Source: Prinsepia uniflora (Eukaryota; Streptophyta; Magnoliopsida; Rosales; Rosaceae). From it: a DNA stretch of 64,000 nt. This document shows, piece by piece, positions 45,762 to 57,890 of this stretch. The position numbers were made by a program, and so were the translations under genes. How positions within the stretch are numbered: position 1 is the first letter of the stretch; the number at the start of each line of letters is the position of its first letter. The stretch is from positions 38,860,716 through 38,924,715 of the forward strand of contig CM064874.1 in assembly GCA_032719365.1 (NCBI GenBank). Direction: 5' to 3'. A model generated the notes under the pieces. The model ran no database searches. It had not been told where the DNA came from and saw nothing but the letters and a program-made list of their open reading frames with translations.

Positions 45762-48373
45762 ACGGATGTGCCGACTTCCTAGAAGAGTTGGAGGCATCAG
45801 TTCTGCTGGGTGTCTGGGTCGCGAGAAGGGGATGTCAACGAAGTTCGCGAGAGGATACAAACACATTTCCAATTGGGAGGTTGTGTGTATTCCGATTAGC
45901 ATACAGTTTTTAGATGCAGATTGATAAGCCCCTGGCAATTGAGAGACTGATGCTTTTTTTGTTGGGTTTTGCAGGACCGTCCAAAGCCATCATCATTGCT
46001 AAAGAAGAGGGAGCCCGCGAGTTTTTTCAGTAGACGCTTACCGACTTGGAGCGGAGTCATTGCGTTCTTAGGTTGCTAGACAATCTGATCGATATTGGCC
46101 TGATCAACCCGTCGGGTGAGTTGTGTTGCTTAAGTGGTGCCAAGTGAGATATTAGGTTCCTACTGATTGAGACTAACATTGTTTTGGTGTGCATTTCACC
46201 CATTTTTGAGAAGGCGACGGTGAAGAAAATGAGCAAAACAATTGCCAAGTATGCCCAAATGAAAAAACAAGACAAGGCGGCCGAGTTAGCACCGAAGCTA
46301 AAAGAAGATGGGTTAGCCCAGAAGAGGGGTAACATGTAGAAGTTTGTGGGTCAAAAATCTAAGGGTGATTCCCAAATTTCATCTACACCATTCATCCATC
46401 TTTCCTTTTTCGTTTTAGTCTGATCAGTCATCACTCTCTCTCACTCTCATATTTTCGCACCCGTGAACACACACACACGGCTCACCATCTTGAACAAACA
46501 CACACCCCGACCACTACCCCATCTACTTAACTCCTCCCCAGCCACAGATCGAACATGCACGACCTCACCACCCACCATCTTCATCATTAGCTACCACCAT
46601 CTTCTCTTCATCTGTCTGAAAAACCCAAAAACCCCCCAGACCCGTGAAGGAAGAAATAACCCAAGAAACCAAACCGTCCAAACCACACCTCCACAGCTCG
46701 AACCAAGCTTATTCTAGGACTGTAAGGACGTCAAGAGGACTGAGGAGTGGAAGTGACAACCTGCGGCGGCGACACGGCGGAGGTAAGCTAGAAAACCCAA
46801 GAGGTCCCTGTTTTCTTCCCGGTTTCAAACGACCTGTTTTGACGTGTGTACTTCATTCCTCGTTGTTGGGACAGAGACGACCTAGGAGGACCATTTTCAA
46901 GGCCGAAAAATGAATGGGTCGACGGGGAAGACAACCGAAGTTGGCCGTGAGTTTCCTTCGAGTTACAGGTATAGATCTAGACCTTCATTCTGGTTTTTGA
47001 GACCACATATATCTAAGGTAGGCTTAGATGAACCCCTAGGATCAAATATTGTCAAAAATGGTGGCCGAAAATAGAAGTTACAGTCGGATCTTGGCCGTGG
47101 GTCATGGTGTCCCGGTCACTATTCTTAGGTAGGAACCAACCGACGTGCAGTTATGGGTTTTGGAAAGGACCAGCCTAAGAACAGTGCAGGTTTCGGTAGA
47201 ACCAGGCTGAATGTCAGAGATGATGACATCATCATGTCAGATATGTTAGATCTGTGACCAATTAGGGTGTGATACGTGTCATCTGACACCTATAAAGGCT
47301 GACGTCATGCTGACGTCAGCAGGCACTGTAGCAGTGTTGACCAGGCATTGACCACGCATGTAGGGGCACGTGTGAACAGTATTTTTGGTGGGACTAGTAC
47401 CATTTTCAAGGTTTCGACGATTCGAATCCAATGGTGGTTGTTTCATGTCAATCGGAGATCGTTAAGTTAGTGAAATTAGGATTTGAAGCCTCAGGAAGCA
47501 TGTTCGTACGGCTTTCCCGGGCCGGTTCATTCTTAGGCCTCATATTTTAGATGTAGGAACCTATAGTGACCTTTATGTGTAATTTGGCCTTGACAGGGAT
47601 TGTACGTTAGCACCGGGACAGGTTTATACTTTTGGACGATTTGTATGACTTAATTTGTATATTTATGCATTTGAGCTTTCCTTTAAGGTAAAATTAGTAT
47701 TCTAAAGTCGTGTGTTAGACGGGAGCAGGGCACGTCCCGGGTGGTCCTAGGGGGATCGGGGCTGGTCCTGTCAACGGATGTGCCAACTTCCTAGAAGAGT
47801 TGGAGGCATCGGTTCTGCTGGGTGTCAGAGCTGCGAGAAGGGGATCTCAGCGAAGTTCGCGAGAGGATACAAACACATTTCCAGTTGGGAGGTTGTGTGT
47901 TTGCCGATTAGCATACAGTTTTTAGATGCAGATTGATAAGCCCCTGGCAATTAAGACAATGGTGCTTTCTTTTTTCGGTTTTGCAGGACCGTCCAAAGCC
48001 ACCATCATTGCCAAAGAAGAGAGAGCTGCGAGTTTTTCAGTAGAAGCTTTCCGACTTGGAGCGGAGTAGTTGTCTTCTTAGGCTGCTAGACAATCTGCTT
48101 GATATTGGCCTGATCAACCCACCAGATGAGTTGTGTTGCTTAAGTGGTGCCATGTGAGATATTAGGTTCCTACTGATTGAGTCTAACATTGTTTTGGTGT
48201 GCATTTCACCCATTTTTGAGAAGGTGACGGTGAAGAAAATGAGCAAAACAATTCCCAAGTACGCCCAAATGGCAAAACAAGACAAGGCGACCAAGTCAGC
48301 ATTGAAGCCAAAAGAAGATGGGTCAGCCCAGAAGGGGGGTAACAGGTAGAAGTCTATGGGTCAAAAACCCAAG
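44395..48373 (+). repeat. 2-kb tandem duplication spanning LTR end and Tat antisense ORF
   Basis: Unit A is 44395-46367 and unit B 46368-48373. Each holds the 3' two-thirds of the old chromovirus LTR followed by ACGGATGTGCC and about 600 bp of the antisense ORF. The string ATTCC occurs at the unit A start (44395), at the A-B junction (46368) and at the unit B end (48374), so the duplication used a short microhomology. Both units share the LTR deletion; unit A alone has the second one. Confidence 0.9.
45767..46367 (+). pseudogene. Antisense Tat ORF, 3' continuation (copy A)
   Basis: It continues the frame interrupted at 27231, but a stop follows within three codons (DVPTS, stop). Further strings such as VRERIQTHFQLGG and LQDRPKPSSLLKKRE remain readable between stops. 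It stops at the duplication junction. Confidence 0.6.
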
Positions 48374-48830
48374 ATTCCTACAAAAGAGGGTCAGCAGGAC
48401 GCCTAGCTGAGTGGCAATCACTAGGGAAACCAACTTGGGCCTCATCACCTAGAGCATCTACAAACCTTGTGGACTTGGCTCTTGCCGAGGTGGAGAACGA
48501 CTGCATGCAATGTGTGTTGTTCTTTAACCCTGGTGTGAGCCTCTAGACCCATGGATGGACAAGCCTATAGTGCTGACCGAAGACTTTTGATTTGAACCTG
48601 GCTAAAGAAGCTAAGTACTGGGGACTCGGCATTGCAGCCGCACGAGCTGGTCAACAAAGCTAAACATCCTACTAGTGGTGTCGCAAATGATCCCTCGACT
48701 CCCCTGCGGAGCAAGAAATGAGTGCCAAAGAGGAGGTGGAAGTTTTGGACTGACGCCGATTGGCCTAGTTTTGTTATATTTTTGTAGTTGATTCACCAGG
48801 GTATGACCTGTGTAGTCTGTAAGACGATTT
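47774..48830 (+). pseudogene. Antisense Tat ORF, 3' continuation (copy B and tail)
   Basis: The second copy starts at ACGGATGTGCC after the duplicated LTR end and, unlike copy A, runs on past the duplication into the native 3' end of the ORF (to about 48775). An AAATGAAATGAATT string near 48833 looks like a transcript tail. Many stops are present. No domain can be named from this part alone. Confidence 0.5.
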
Positions 48831-48839
48831 TTAAATGAA

Positions 48840-49590
48840 ATGAATTATTTTTTTTCCTTTCCTCGTTGTTGATCGTATTTCCGATTGAGGCTTTGATATG
48901 AATAAACTAGCGCACTTCCGAATAGGGCATACCTTTTGTGTTTGTGAATGCTTTGAAGGATCCTGGTGGACCAGTTGGTTGTTGGACGCTGTAACCTTAG
49001 CTAACGTAGGTTGACTTAAGAATGGTGCCGAGTGACTGTTAGGTGTGCGTAGCAGAATGATAGGCGTCGATTGGCGTTGTCTTTAGTAAAAATGCTGGAC
49101 TTGGGTAGCAAGGAAGTCCGTGTAAGATAGAGATAGTTCAGAAAATGTGGAAGTGGGTGTCGATTGGCAAGGACTCGGTTGTCAGCGTAATTTCCAGCTG
49201 GCAGTGTGTCCCAAATGTGCCAATTGAGTGGCCCGTGGTGAAAACTCTAGGCCCTCCCTAGTAAGGGACCATATGTCGGAGAATATTATTCGGATGTAGG
49301 TGAACAAGGGTGTCGATTGGCTATTGAGTAGTGGTAAATGGTCGAACTTCCGTCCTGAAGTGTGCTGCCGAGTACAAGTAGTGGGGGATAGGTGCCGAGT
49401 AAGAATGCTGATAGACTTACACTAATTTTTTTTTTTAAAAAAAGTAAAATTTAGAAAGGAAATTTACAAATATTCATTATTCAATCCATAGTAATAACAT
49501 CGACTGGAGAGCGCCAAATCAAGTACAAAAAGGAAAAGAAAATGGGGGCATGCCATATCGAACTAGGTTGGGCTAGCGCATTATTTGTAG
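48840..49590. other. Tat spacer between antisense ORF and integrase
   Basis: Non-coding sequence with loose, irregular repeats of TGCCGATTGGC / GTCGATTGGC strings, similar in flavour to the 26.0-26.4 kb minisatellite. A T/A run lies at 49420-49445. No gene is seen. Confidence 0.5.
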
Positions 49591-49599
49591 AATTGCTTG

Positions 49600-50465
49600 A
49601 GATGGTCTGCATGCCATGGGTGTGTTAGGAGACGGCTGCCCGTAGTTTGTAGCTCATAGGTCCTTGGTCGACAGACCCTTGTGAACATGTAGAGACTTTC
49701 CCATTTGGGCCCAAGTGTACTGTCTTCCTGGTCCTTAGTTGCCAGGCTGATTTTTCTTAGGACCCAGTCCCCAGCCTTGAAGCTTGGGCCTTGACCCGAG
49801 AGTCATGGTAGCGGGCGATGCCCTGTCTATGAGCCATGTTACCGAGGTTGGCCTACTCGCTGTTTTCTTCAAGGAATTTTAGGTTGAGGTTGGGCAGTTC
49901 ATTGTTCTCTTCGAGATTATAAGAGAGTGTTTGATAGGAAGTTTCTCCAATTTCCACGGGTACAACAGCCTCTCTACCGAATTCCAAGGTAAACGGTTTT
50001 TCCTTAGTAGTAGTTCGATAGGTGGTCCGGTAGGACCAAAAAACGTCTGACTCGATGTCAGACCACTGACCCTTTAACTTCTCATCGAGGCGAGTTTTTA
50101 AATTGTGCCTGATGAGCTTGTTGACCGCCTCGGCCTGGCCGTTGGCCTATGGATGCACAATAGAGGCGAAGCAAAGTTTGATGTCGTAGATGTTATAAAA
50201 GTTACCAAACTGGAAGCAGTCGAATTGCTTTTCGTTGTCTATCACAATGGTGTGAGGTATGCCAAAGCGGAAGATGATGTTCTGGTAGACAAAGCTTTCG
50301 ATCTGCGCGGCTGTAATGGCTTTGCGTGACTTTGCCTCCGTTCACTTGATGAAGTAGTCGACGGAAAAAACTGCATGTTCCACCCCGTCTTTACCTCGTG
50401 GCATTGGGCTAATAAGGTCAAGTCCCCATTGCGAGAACGACCATGAGCTGAGCATAGGAGTGTGG
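49600..50465 (-). pseudogene. Tat integrase, catalytic core and C-terminus
   Basis: Reading the minus strand from 50465, the core is recognisable: WGLDLISPMPRGK with the first Asp, FRFGIPHTIVIDNEKQFD with the second Asp, and ANGQAEAVNKLIRHNLKTRL with the Glu. VVPVEIGETSYQT follows in the C-terminal part. In-frame stops occur near 50343 and 50148. The zinc-binding N-terminus lies across the solo LTR at 53324-53556. Confidence 0.85.
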
Positions 50466-53318
50466 TGACAGGACCCACCCCGATTATCGCCTCGATAATC
50501 GGGAAGCATCCTGCTCCCGTCTGACAATCGAAACCCAAGGACCGGAAAACCAAATAACATTACATCACACCCATTGTCAGACCAGGGAGATTAAACAAAT
50601 ACATCCGACTAGACATCAAGTCCATAGTTTCACAGAGCATAATATAACAAAACAGGTTAAAGAACAAATCCTACTCTGTGAACTAACTACTCCGCAACGG
50701 AAAACTTTATGCCTCTGCCTCGGCGCTAGCCCCAGAACTTGTACCACGACCTGGAGGGTAGTTAAAACAACAAAGTGTGAGTGGACCGAAACAAAGGTTT
50801 ACAGAAACAGTTTAGGGAAATCGGGGTTCGCCCTCCAGTTTTACAACACGCATGCATAACCAAACATTCGAAAACGCATATTAAACATTCGAAAACACTT
50901 TTTCCGAACACATGGAAAACATTACAGAAAAACGTCATAACTCATGCAAATAATTTAATATTACCAAAATCCAGAAACCGTCATTTTGAAACATCAATTG
51001 CACAAATCAAGTAAAGAGTGAGTCAATAATCACAATTAAGCCGTTGGATCCATCCGAGTCTTTAAACTCAATATCAGGCCTTCCCGGGATATCAACGAGT
51101 CTTTAAACTCAAAACATGATCAATAGGCCTCGGGGGTATCACAATAACCGAGTCTTTAAACTCACGAGTCTTTAAACTCAATCCGGGTCTTTAAACCCAA
51201 TTCTCGGGCCCGCCCCCGTCATCAATAAACCGGGTCTTTAAACCCAAAACCAGATCCAACAATCAACCGGGTCTTTAAACCCAAAACCATTTTTAAACAC
51301 AATAAACCAGGATTCATCATAAACCGTTTTCCAACATCATTCCGAAGTCATATCTCATCATAATAGGGCTTATGTCCGAATTCACATGCAAATTCCCAAA
51401 ACATGCAATTCCCGAAATCACTTCACAATTATAATCAAAACATCATAAATCCGTAACATGCATAATCATATCCAGATACTTTATCAAAACATCATTCATG
51501 CATAAGCGAAAACCGTAATCTCGAAATGCGTGAAATACGATGAATATCTCGAAAAGCATGAAAACACGTAAAACCGAAATATCATATCACCATCATAAAA
51601 TGATATGTGAAACTATAAGATAAATAAGTAAAATAGTCATGCATGCCCGGTTTAGAAATCAAAAAGTCCACTCACGGTTTTAGGACGCGTCAATCGCGCC
51701 TCGTGCGCTCCTCAGTAGCTTCGGAAATGTCCGGGCCTGTAAAAACATACCAGAAGGGTTACAAACATCCCCAAATAACATGTAGGATTTTTCCTAATTT
51801 TTCCGGAATTTTTCCGCGAAATTAAACTTAAGGACCTAAACTTCCGAACTCCCGAAATTATCCCGAATGACTCCCGATCGACTCGAACTCTAAAGATAAA
51901 ATGTTAATTAGATTGAAGGGATTAAATCTCATGTTGACCGTGATTAGAGGTGACATCACACGCGCCGTCACGCGCCGTCCAAAGTGGCTGCGCGTGAAGG
52001 CCACGCGCCTAGCTACAGTACCTTCTTCCCTACCCAAATAGTCTGATAAACGGGTCTATTACCCGCGACTCAACCCGACCAGTTCAAGCTCAATTCTCAA
52101 TCAATTCCTCTCGTTTTTTATCCTAACTTCTCCACTAATCCATTAATTTTAGGTCTGTATTGATGATTAACCTCGACTGTCCCTAAATCGATCCAACCCA
52201 GACTCGAACAACCGAACTGGTCGACTACTGGAACTCACCCTACACGGTTCCGTTCTCAAATTATCTTCACCAGTAGCTTAAGGGGACCTAGACGAACCAA
52301 ACAATCCAACCAATTGACCCAAAACTAACCTGGAAGTCGTCGTCCTCAGCACTGGAGTTTTCTCTGAAACTGGAACTCAGGTTCCTGGGCAAACCGTGAT
52401 CATTCCTCTTCAATTCTTGCACGGTCGTGTTAGCAAGGATCCCAGAAGACTAATTCCACCCTCAGTTTGGTTCAACTCTCCTCAAAACCCAACCTTTGAA
52501 TTTCCCTCCATTTCTGCGTTTTTCTCTTCCCCGTCTCAGACCTCTCACTCAACTCTCTCTCAGACTACCCAAGTGATCGAAATGAGTTCCCAGACTCAGT
52601 GACACTCAGCTAAACCCCTCAGACTGGAAGACAACCCATGGGAATCAACTGCATCTCTCTGGAAAATTTTTCCCGCACACAGAGCTCGTGGCCATTTTTA
52701 AAACCACCCGTGCACTGAAGCTCTGTTCAAGCCACGATGGGCTGCTTCCAATACCTCAAATCCCATAAACAATTCCCACCGTTCAGTCCACTATGGTTTA
52801 AACAATTGGATCGTGCGAAACCACCACACACGGCGGTGCAGCAACTGTCTCCCCACGGCTGCTATAGTAACCCGTGGTGAAAAGACCAAATTGCCCCTCA
52901 GTTGACAATTTACCAAATTGCCCCTCATCTTCCGTGACCCGTAACTCGGTCATCCGATATCCGTTTCACGTGTGCCGCCTGTCGTTGTACTCGGGACATC
53001 GAGACGAATCTAACGGTCTTCGAGTCATGTGAAAACCAATTATCAAAGAAAAAGTCAACTTTTTCCCCTATAACGTCCAAATTACGATAATGCCCCCGAA
53101 CTTCCGAATGTCATAACTTTTTCCATGATCGTCCGAATCGGACGTGCCACCTGTCTATGAACTCGTGACCTCCCGAACTACGTCACCGTCGTCGCTCAAC
53201 GTCCGTTCGACCCCCCAATCAAAAGTCAACAAATTGACCACACGAATCACAGGGGTAAAATCGTCATTTTATTCCATATTTTACAATATTACATTCTCCG
53301 AATTTCCGGGGCGTTACA
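50466..53318 (-). mobile_element. Solo gypsy LTR in Tat integrase, TSD TGTGG
   Basis: Plus-strand ends are TGACAGGACCC and GGGGCGTTACA. TGTGG is exact on both sides (50461-50465 and 53319-53323). Excising it with one TGTGG rejoins the two integrase halves. It is 2853 bp with no internal genes, and the flank after its 3' end is integrase rather than a primer site. Confidence 0.94.
51056..51282 (-). repeat. TTTAAAGA dyad array in LTR
   Basis: Seven copies: four GAGTCTTTAAACTC, then three GGGTCTTTAAACCC. All arms are perfect pairs. Confidence 0.82.
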
Positions 53319-53323
53319 TGTGG

Positions 53324-53556
53324 CACTCTGCATATAGGTGGGGGATTGGCGCGTACTTTTCGCATTGGTCACATTTCTGCGTTAGTGCTATTGAATTTGC
53401 GGGCATGGTTGGCCAATAGTAGTCTTGTCGAAAGGCCTTATGGGCGAGGGTCTTGGGTCTAGAGTGACTTCCGCAGATGCCTTGGTAGATTTCCTTGAGG
53501 ACAGCTATCCTACAATCCGTTATGAGGCATTTCAATAGTGGGACTTGAATCCGCAC
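53324..53556 (-). pseudogene. Tat integrase N-terminal zinc-binding region
   Basis: Minus-strand frame with the HHCC-type pattern: CGSH.RPKTLAHKAFRQDYYWPTM followed by CDQCEKYA. It ends at the solo LTR insertion. Confidence 0.8.
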
Positions 53557-53839
53557 TTGAATAGGTTGTCATGGACGATTGTGTATTTGGTAGATTGGCA
53601 TTATACGCGCTTGGCCTCGTTGCAATCGGTCGGTAGTTCGGTGGTTTTGAGAAAGCAGATGATTGCATCCATCCAAGAAGGGTCACTGGTAATGGCCATG
53701 ACGTGGCGCTCCCTCGTGCATGGAGTTTGTAGGAGCTCGACTGGGACTTGGCAACCAATTTTGTCGTCAATGGAGGACGCGAGCCGAGCTAGAGCGTCGA
53801 CATGGCCATTCTCAGAATGTGGGATTTGGGTGATCTTGT

Positions 53840-54260
53840 AGGCCTAGAAGCTGTGCAGGAGTGTCAGTGCCTCGACTAAGTAACGCGCCATAGAGGTATC
53901 TATGGCATCGTAGAGGTTGTTCACCTGGCAGGAAATGAGCTGGGAGTCACTGAAGATTTGTAACTGTCGTGCCTGGAGGTCTTTTGCAAGGAGAAGGCCA
54001 ACAAGGAGTACCTCATACTCTGCCTCGTTGATGGAGGGTTTGAAGCTGAAACGGATCGCATATTCAAGCTTGGCCTGGTCGAGTGTGCTAACCATGAGCC
54101 TCACGATTGAGCCGTTGTGGCATGCAGATCCATCCACGTAGAGCGTCCAGATGGGTTTAGACCTGTCTAAAGGGGATGAAGTGTCTGCCTGGATAGGTGT
54201 GGATGTTTGCCGAGTGCCATGCAGTGGATCCTCTAGCATGTACTAAGTAGAGCGATAGGT
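53840..54260 (-). pseudogene. Tat RNase H remnant
   Basis: Motifs carrying the acidic residues are visible on the minus strand: WTLYVDGSACHNGS, KPSINEAEYEVLL and LQIFSDSQLI. This is the canonical Asp-Glu-Asp set. The stretch between RNase H and integrase (53557-53840) is present but broken. Confidence 0.82.
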
Positions 54261-54779
54261 GAATTCTGAGAGAAATTCGGTGATGGCCTAGCCCTTTTCG
54301 GTGGAGCGTCGGGAAAATGTGATGTTTTACTCGCTGAGCTCGATTACCCACTTGAAAAATCTTCTAGAGATGTCTGGTTTCTGGAGGACTTGCCAGAGAG
54401 GTTTGTTTGTGAGGATCAGTATAGGATGGGCTTGGAAGTAGGGTCGAAGCCGTCTAGCTGTGATGACCAAAGCGAAGGCCAACTTTTCTCGGTCACAATA
54501 CTTGGTCTCTGGGTCTTGAAATTCTTTGCTTACATAATAGACTGGGAATTCTCCACCCTCTTTGTTCTAGATGAGGACGGACCCGACCACATAAGCGAAG
54601 ACTGAGAGGTATACAGTGAGTTGCTCTCTGGTGTCTAACCGAGCTAGCAAGGGTGCTTTGCTCATGTATTCTTTGAACATGTTGACTGCAACATCACAAT
54701 CAGCATTCCAAGTTATATTCTTACTTGTTGTTTTCAAGGCCTTGAAGAAGGGAAGACACTTGTCGGTTACCCTGGAGAT

Positions 54780-55556
54780 GAACCTGGTGAAGGCAACGAT
54801 TCTTCAAATAAGGGTTTGAACTTCTTTAAGTGTTCATGGCACCTACATGTCAAGGAGTGCCTTGATCTTTTTGGGTTTGGCATCGATCCCGCGCTGGCAG
54901 ATCATGTGGCCAAGAAACTTGCCAAATCGTACGCCAAAAATACATTTGGCCGGGTTGAGCCATATTTTGTACTATTTGAGTACTTGGAACATCGTGTTGA
55001 GGTTGGTGACGTGATCATTAGCAGTTTTGCTCCTAACCAGCATGTCGTTAACATACACCTCCGTGGTTTTCCCAATATGATCAGCAAACATGAAGTTAAC
55101 CAAGCGCTGGTAGGTTTCCCCGGCATTCATTAGTCCAAAAGGCATGTTGTCGTAGTCACTCAAGTTGGTGCGGAAGCTAGTATGGATTTGGTCGTCAGGG
55201 TGTATCTTGATCTGATTATAGTTGGAATAGGCGTCCATAAAACTGAGGAGCTCATTACCAGCGGTTGCAACTACCAGAAGGTCGATTTTTGGTAGCGGGA
55301 AGCTATCTTTGGGGCATGCCTTGTTGAGGTCAGTGAATTCGATGCACATCTTCCATGACCACAAAGGTTTCTTTACTAATAAAACATTGGCAACTCAAGC
55401 GGCGTAAACTGTCTTGTGCACAAAGTGTATTGTGCTAAGCTTGATAATTTCTTCTTTCATGGCAAACTGACGCATGACGTCATATGTTCTCTGCTTTTTT
55501 GTGAACAGGTGGAAGGACCTATCGATTATGAGCTAGTGGGAGATTACGTCAGTGGG
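54780..55556 (-). pseudogene. Tat reverse transcriptase remnant
   Basis: The minus strand reads MCIEFTDLNKACPKDSFPLP near 55350, MPFGLMNAGETYQRLV near 55120 and VYVNDMLVRS near 55050. The catalytic YVDD is YVND, so one metal-binding Asp is lost. Upstream, NPTDVISH near 55557 is the entry segment next to the inserted repeat. The downstream connection domain (54270-54780) is frameshifted. Confidence 0.85.
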
Positions 55557-55560
55557 GATT

Positions 55561-56859
55561 TTTTAGGTCATATTTTATGCATGTTTTATCCATGATTTAA
55601 TCCCCTTTTACTTTTGTTTTGTTAATATTTCGTTCTATGCAGTTGGAGAAAATAATATATTTTGTGACAATGTTCAGAATCAAATAGATCTTGGAATTAC
55701 GATAATTTGGGTGAAAGAATCACCTAAATCGGAGTTGAAACGAAGAAGTTATGAAGGAAAAAATGGCACAGGAAATTCTGTAGATAACTACCGAAATCAG
55801 CATCTGTAGTCCTTAGCGTGTTACTGTAGCAGAGAGCCTAATTCAGTAAACGCCAGCCGAACTCCCTTCTTCTTCAACGGTGTGCGCTTCCTGAAGCCCT
55901 TATCTATGATTCAGTGGGCTTCCACCGAAAGCCCAGAGCAGCAGCCCTGCGTGTTGACCACGCGTTGACCGCCTTTCACCCTTTCAAATTCGGTGGTTGA
56001 CCACCAAAACTGATCCTTGAAGCTTAATTCCAATTTTTTGGCTTTTTTAGGATAATTTCACGTTGCTTTCACATTTTGTAGTTTCTTTTTAGGTTAGGGC
56101 TCCTTGAAGCCCTAGCCATCTTAGTTTGTTAATTAGGTTTCTGGCTCGTGATTTTGATTATTATGCATGACTGAATTTGTTGGATTACTGTGCTTCATGA
56201 ACTCAATTTATGCTAATAAGCTTAGCCAACTTGTTTGTTTATAATTATTGATGTAATTGCTTAACGGACCATCATATCATCTTCCAATTTGTAGCATCAA
56301 GTTTAAGGGGTGGACTCTTATTCGTAATCTAAACTCATGACCTACTAGCACTGTACAACACCTTTCTAGGGATAGTGACAACCTAGGATTGTGCATCACT
56401 TTTCTAGAGATAGTGTAGTGTCATTAAATCTTCTTCGTGTTTTATGCATTATCACGCACCATCGATAATAGACATTTTAAGAGGGGGACGTCAGCTTAAA
56501 ACATGCAAACTAAGAGAGGATGATATGTGTGGGGTGAGCCTTAACTAGAGCCTTACACGGGCACTTACTTTGGAATATGCATAGTAATTAGGTCAAGAAA
56601 ATCTGATTAGCAACTATAATTGGTTAGCGGTGGATAGAATGCCTTAACCTATTTATTTTTATTATTTGTTTTATGTTAATTATTTTATTTGTTATTTTTA
56701 ATAATCTAAGCAATAATGTGGATTAAACGTTAAGACAAGTCCTTGTGGTATTCGATCCTTGCTTATTTGATATACTATCTTCACGATTTGTGCACTTGCA
56801 AGGTTAAACTGAATAGAATAGATTTTATATTTATTTGTGTTGTCTATTTTATCCAACAA
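55561..56859 (+). mobile_element. Inserted non-coding repeat, copy 2
   Basis: Tat coding sequence stops at NPTDV (minus strand, 55557) and resumes at FAWSYADMPGI near 56900, segments normally adjacent in this clade. GATT occurs at both joints (55557-55560 and 56860-56863). The inserted 1.3 kb is AT-rich, lacks ORFs and shares ordered blocks with 8316-10340. The superfamily is not assigned: no inverted repeats, no poly-A end and no LTR pair are seen. Confidence 0.65.
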
Positions 56860-57890
56860 GATTCCTGGCATATCCGCGTATGACCATGCAAAGACCTCAC
56901 TGTTGTCTTTGAGGAATTGGATGAGCTCCTCCTTGGTATCCTGAGTGATGGTGATGCCAATCTTGACCTGTCGCTCTAGGTGTTCGATGCTAAGTGGGAT
57001 GAGTTTGGTTTCCTCCACAGGCTGGGGTGGTGAGGTTGCTGAGAGATCTCTTGGGTCCTCGGGGGGATCAGACCTGATTTTTTGAACAAGCTCTGGGTTA
57101 ACTTGGTCAGCCTCGTAGGTGGATTCAGTGATAGCCATGGTCTCTTTGTTATTGCATGGATTGATCTTCATTAGGACGGCTTGGTAGCATGTGCGTGCTG
57201 ATTGCTGGTTGCCCCGAACTTGGTCGATGCCCGTAACGGTTGGAAATTTGATCAGCAGCGAGCGGGTAGAAGTGATTACGTTGATCTGGTTCAGGAGCCC
57301 CCGGCCTGAGATGACATTGTTGGCAGCAGGGAAGTTAACCACTAGGAAGGTAGTGAGCGCTGTGGCGACCTGCGGTGAGCTGCCTAGGGGGATGGGTAGG
57401 GAGACGGTGTAGAGGGGTATGACCGAGTCGCCTGAGAAGTTGAGTAGTGCGGAGGCAAGCTGGGTGAGTTCCTTGGAATCAATTCCCAACTAGGTAAAGG
57501 CCTCTATGAATAGTACATTGACGGAGCTGCATGTGTCTACAAGTATTCGTCCTACGTCAAAATTGGCAATTTTTGCTCGGATGATTAATGGATCGTCATG
57601 AGGGAAAATGACCCCTCATTCTTCCTCTTTCGAGAAGGTGATAAGTGTCCAGCCCTTCCGTACAACCTTCGTGGCTCTTCTCGCTTCGATGTTGAAAATT
57701 TGGTGGTTGGATTCAGTAGCGCGGAGAAAGTTTTTCCTCGCTCTATTAGAGGTGCATGCGGAAGAGATCATTGGGCCTCCGCTAATTGTGTTGATCTGGG
57801 GTATGTTCTTTGTAGGGCGTACATGTTGTAGGAGTTGGTTGATTTTCCCATCCCTTACAAGGGTTTCCATAATGTCGTGAAAGGCAACGC
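56860..57890 (-). pseudogene. Tat protease region remnant
   Basis: Near 57540 the minus strand reads GRILVDTCSSVNVLF, the protease active site with Gly replaced by Cys. Sequence to 57190 (GRGLLNQINVITSTRSLLIKFPT) follows Tat proteins. The zone down to 56870 ends in EVFAWSYADMPGI, the link to RT. A stop lies near 57490. Confidence 0.78.
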
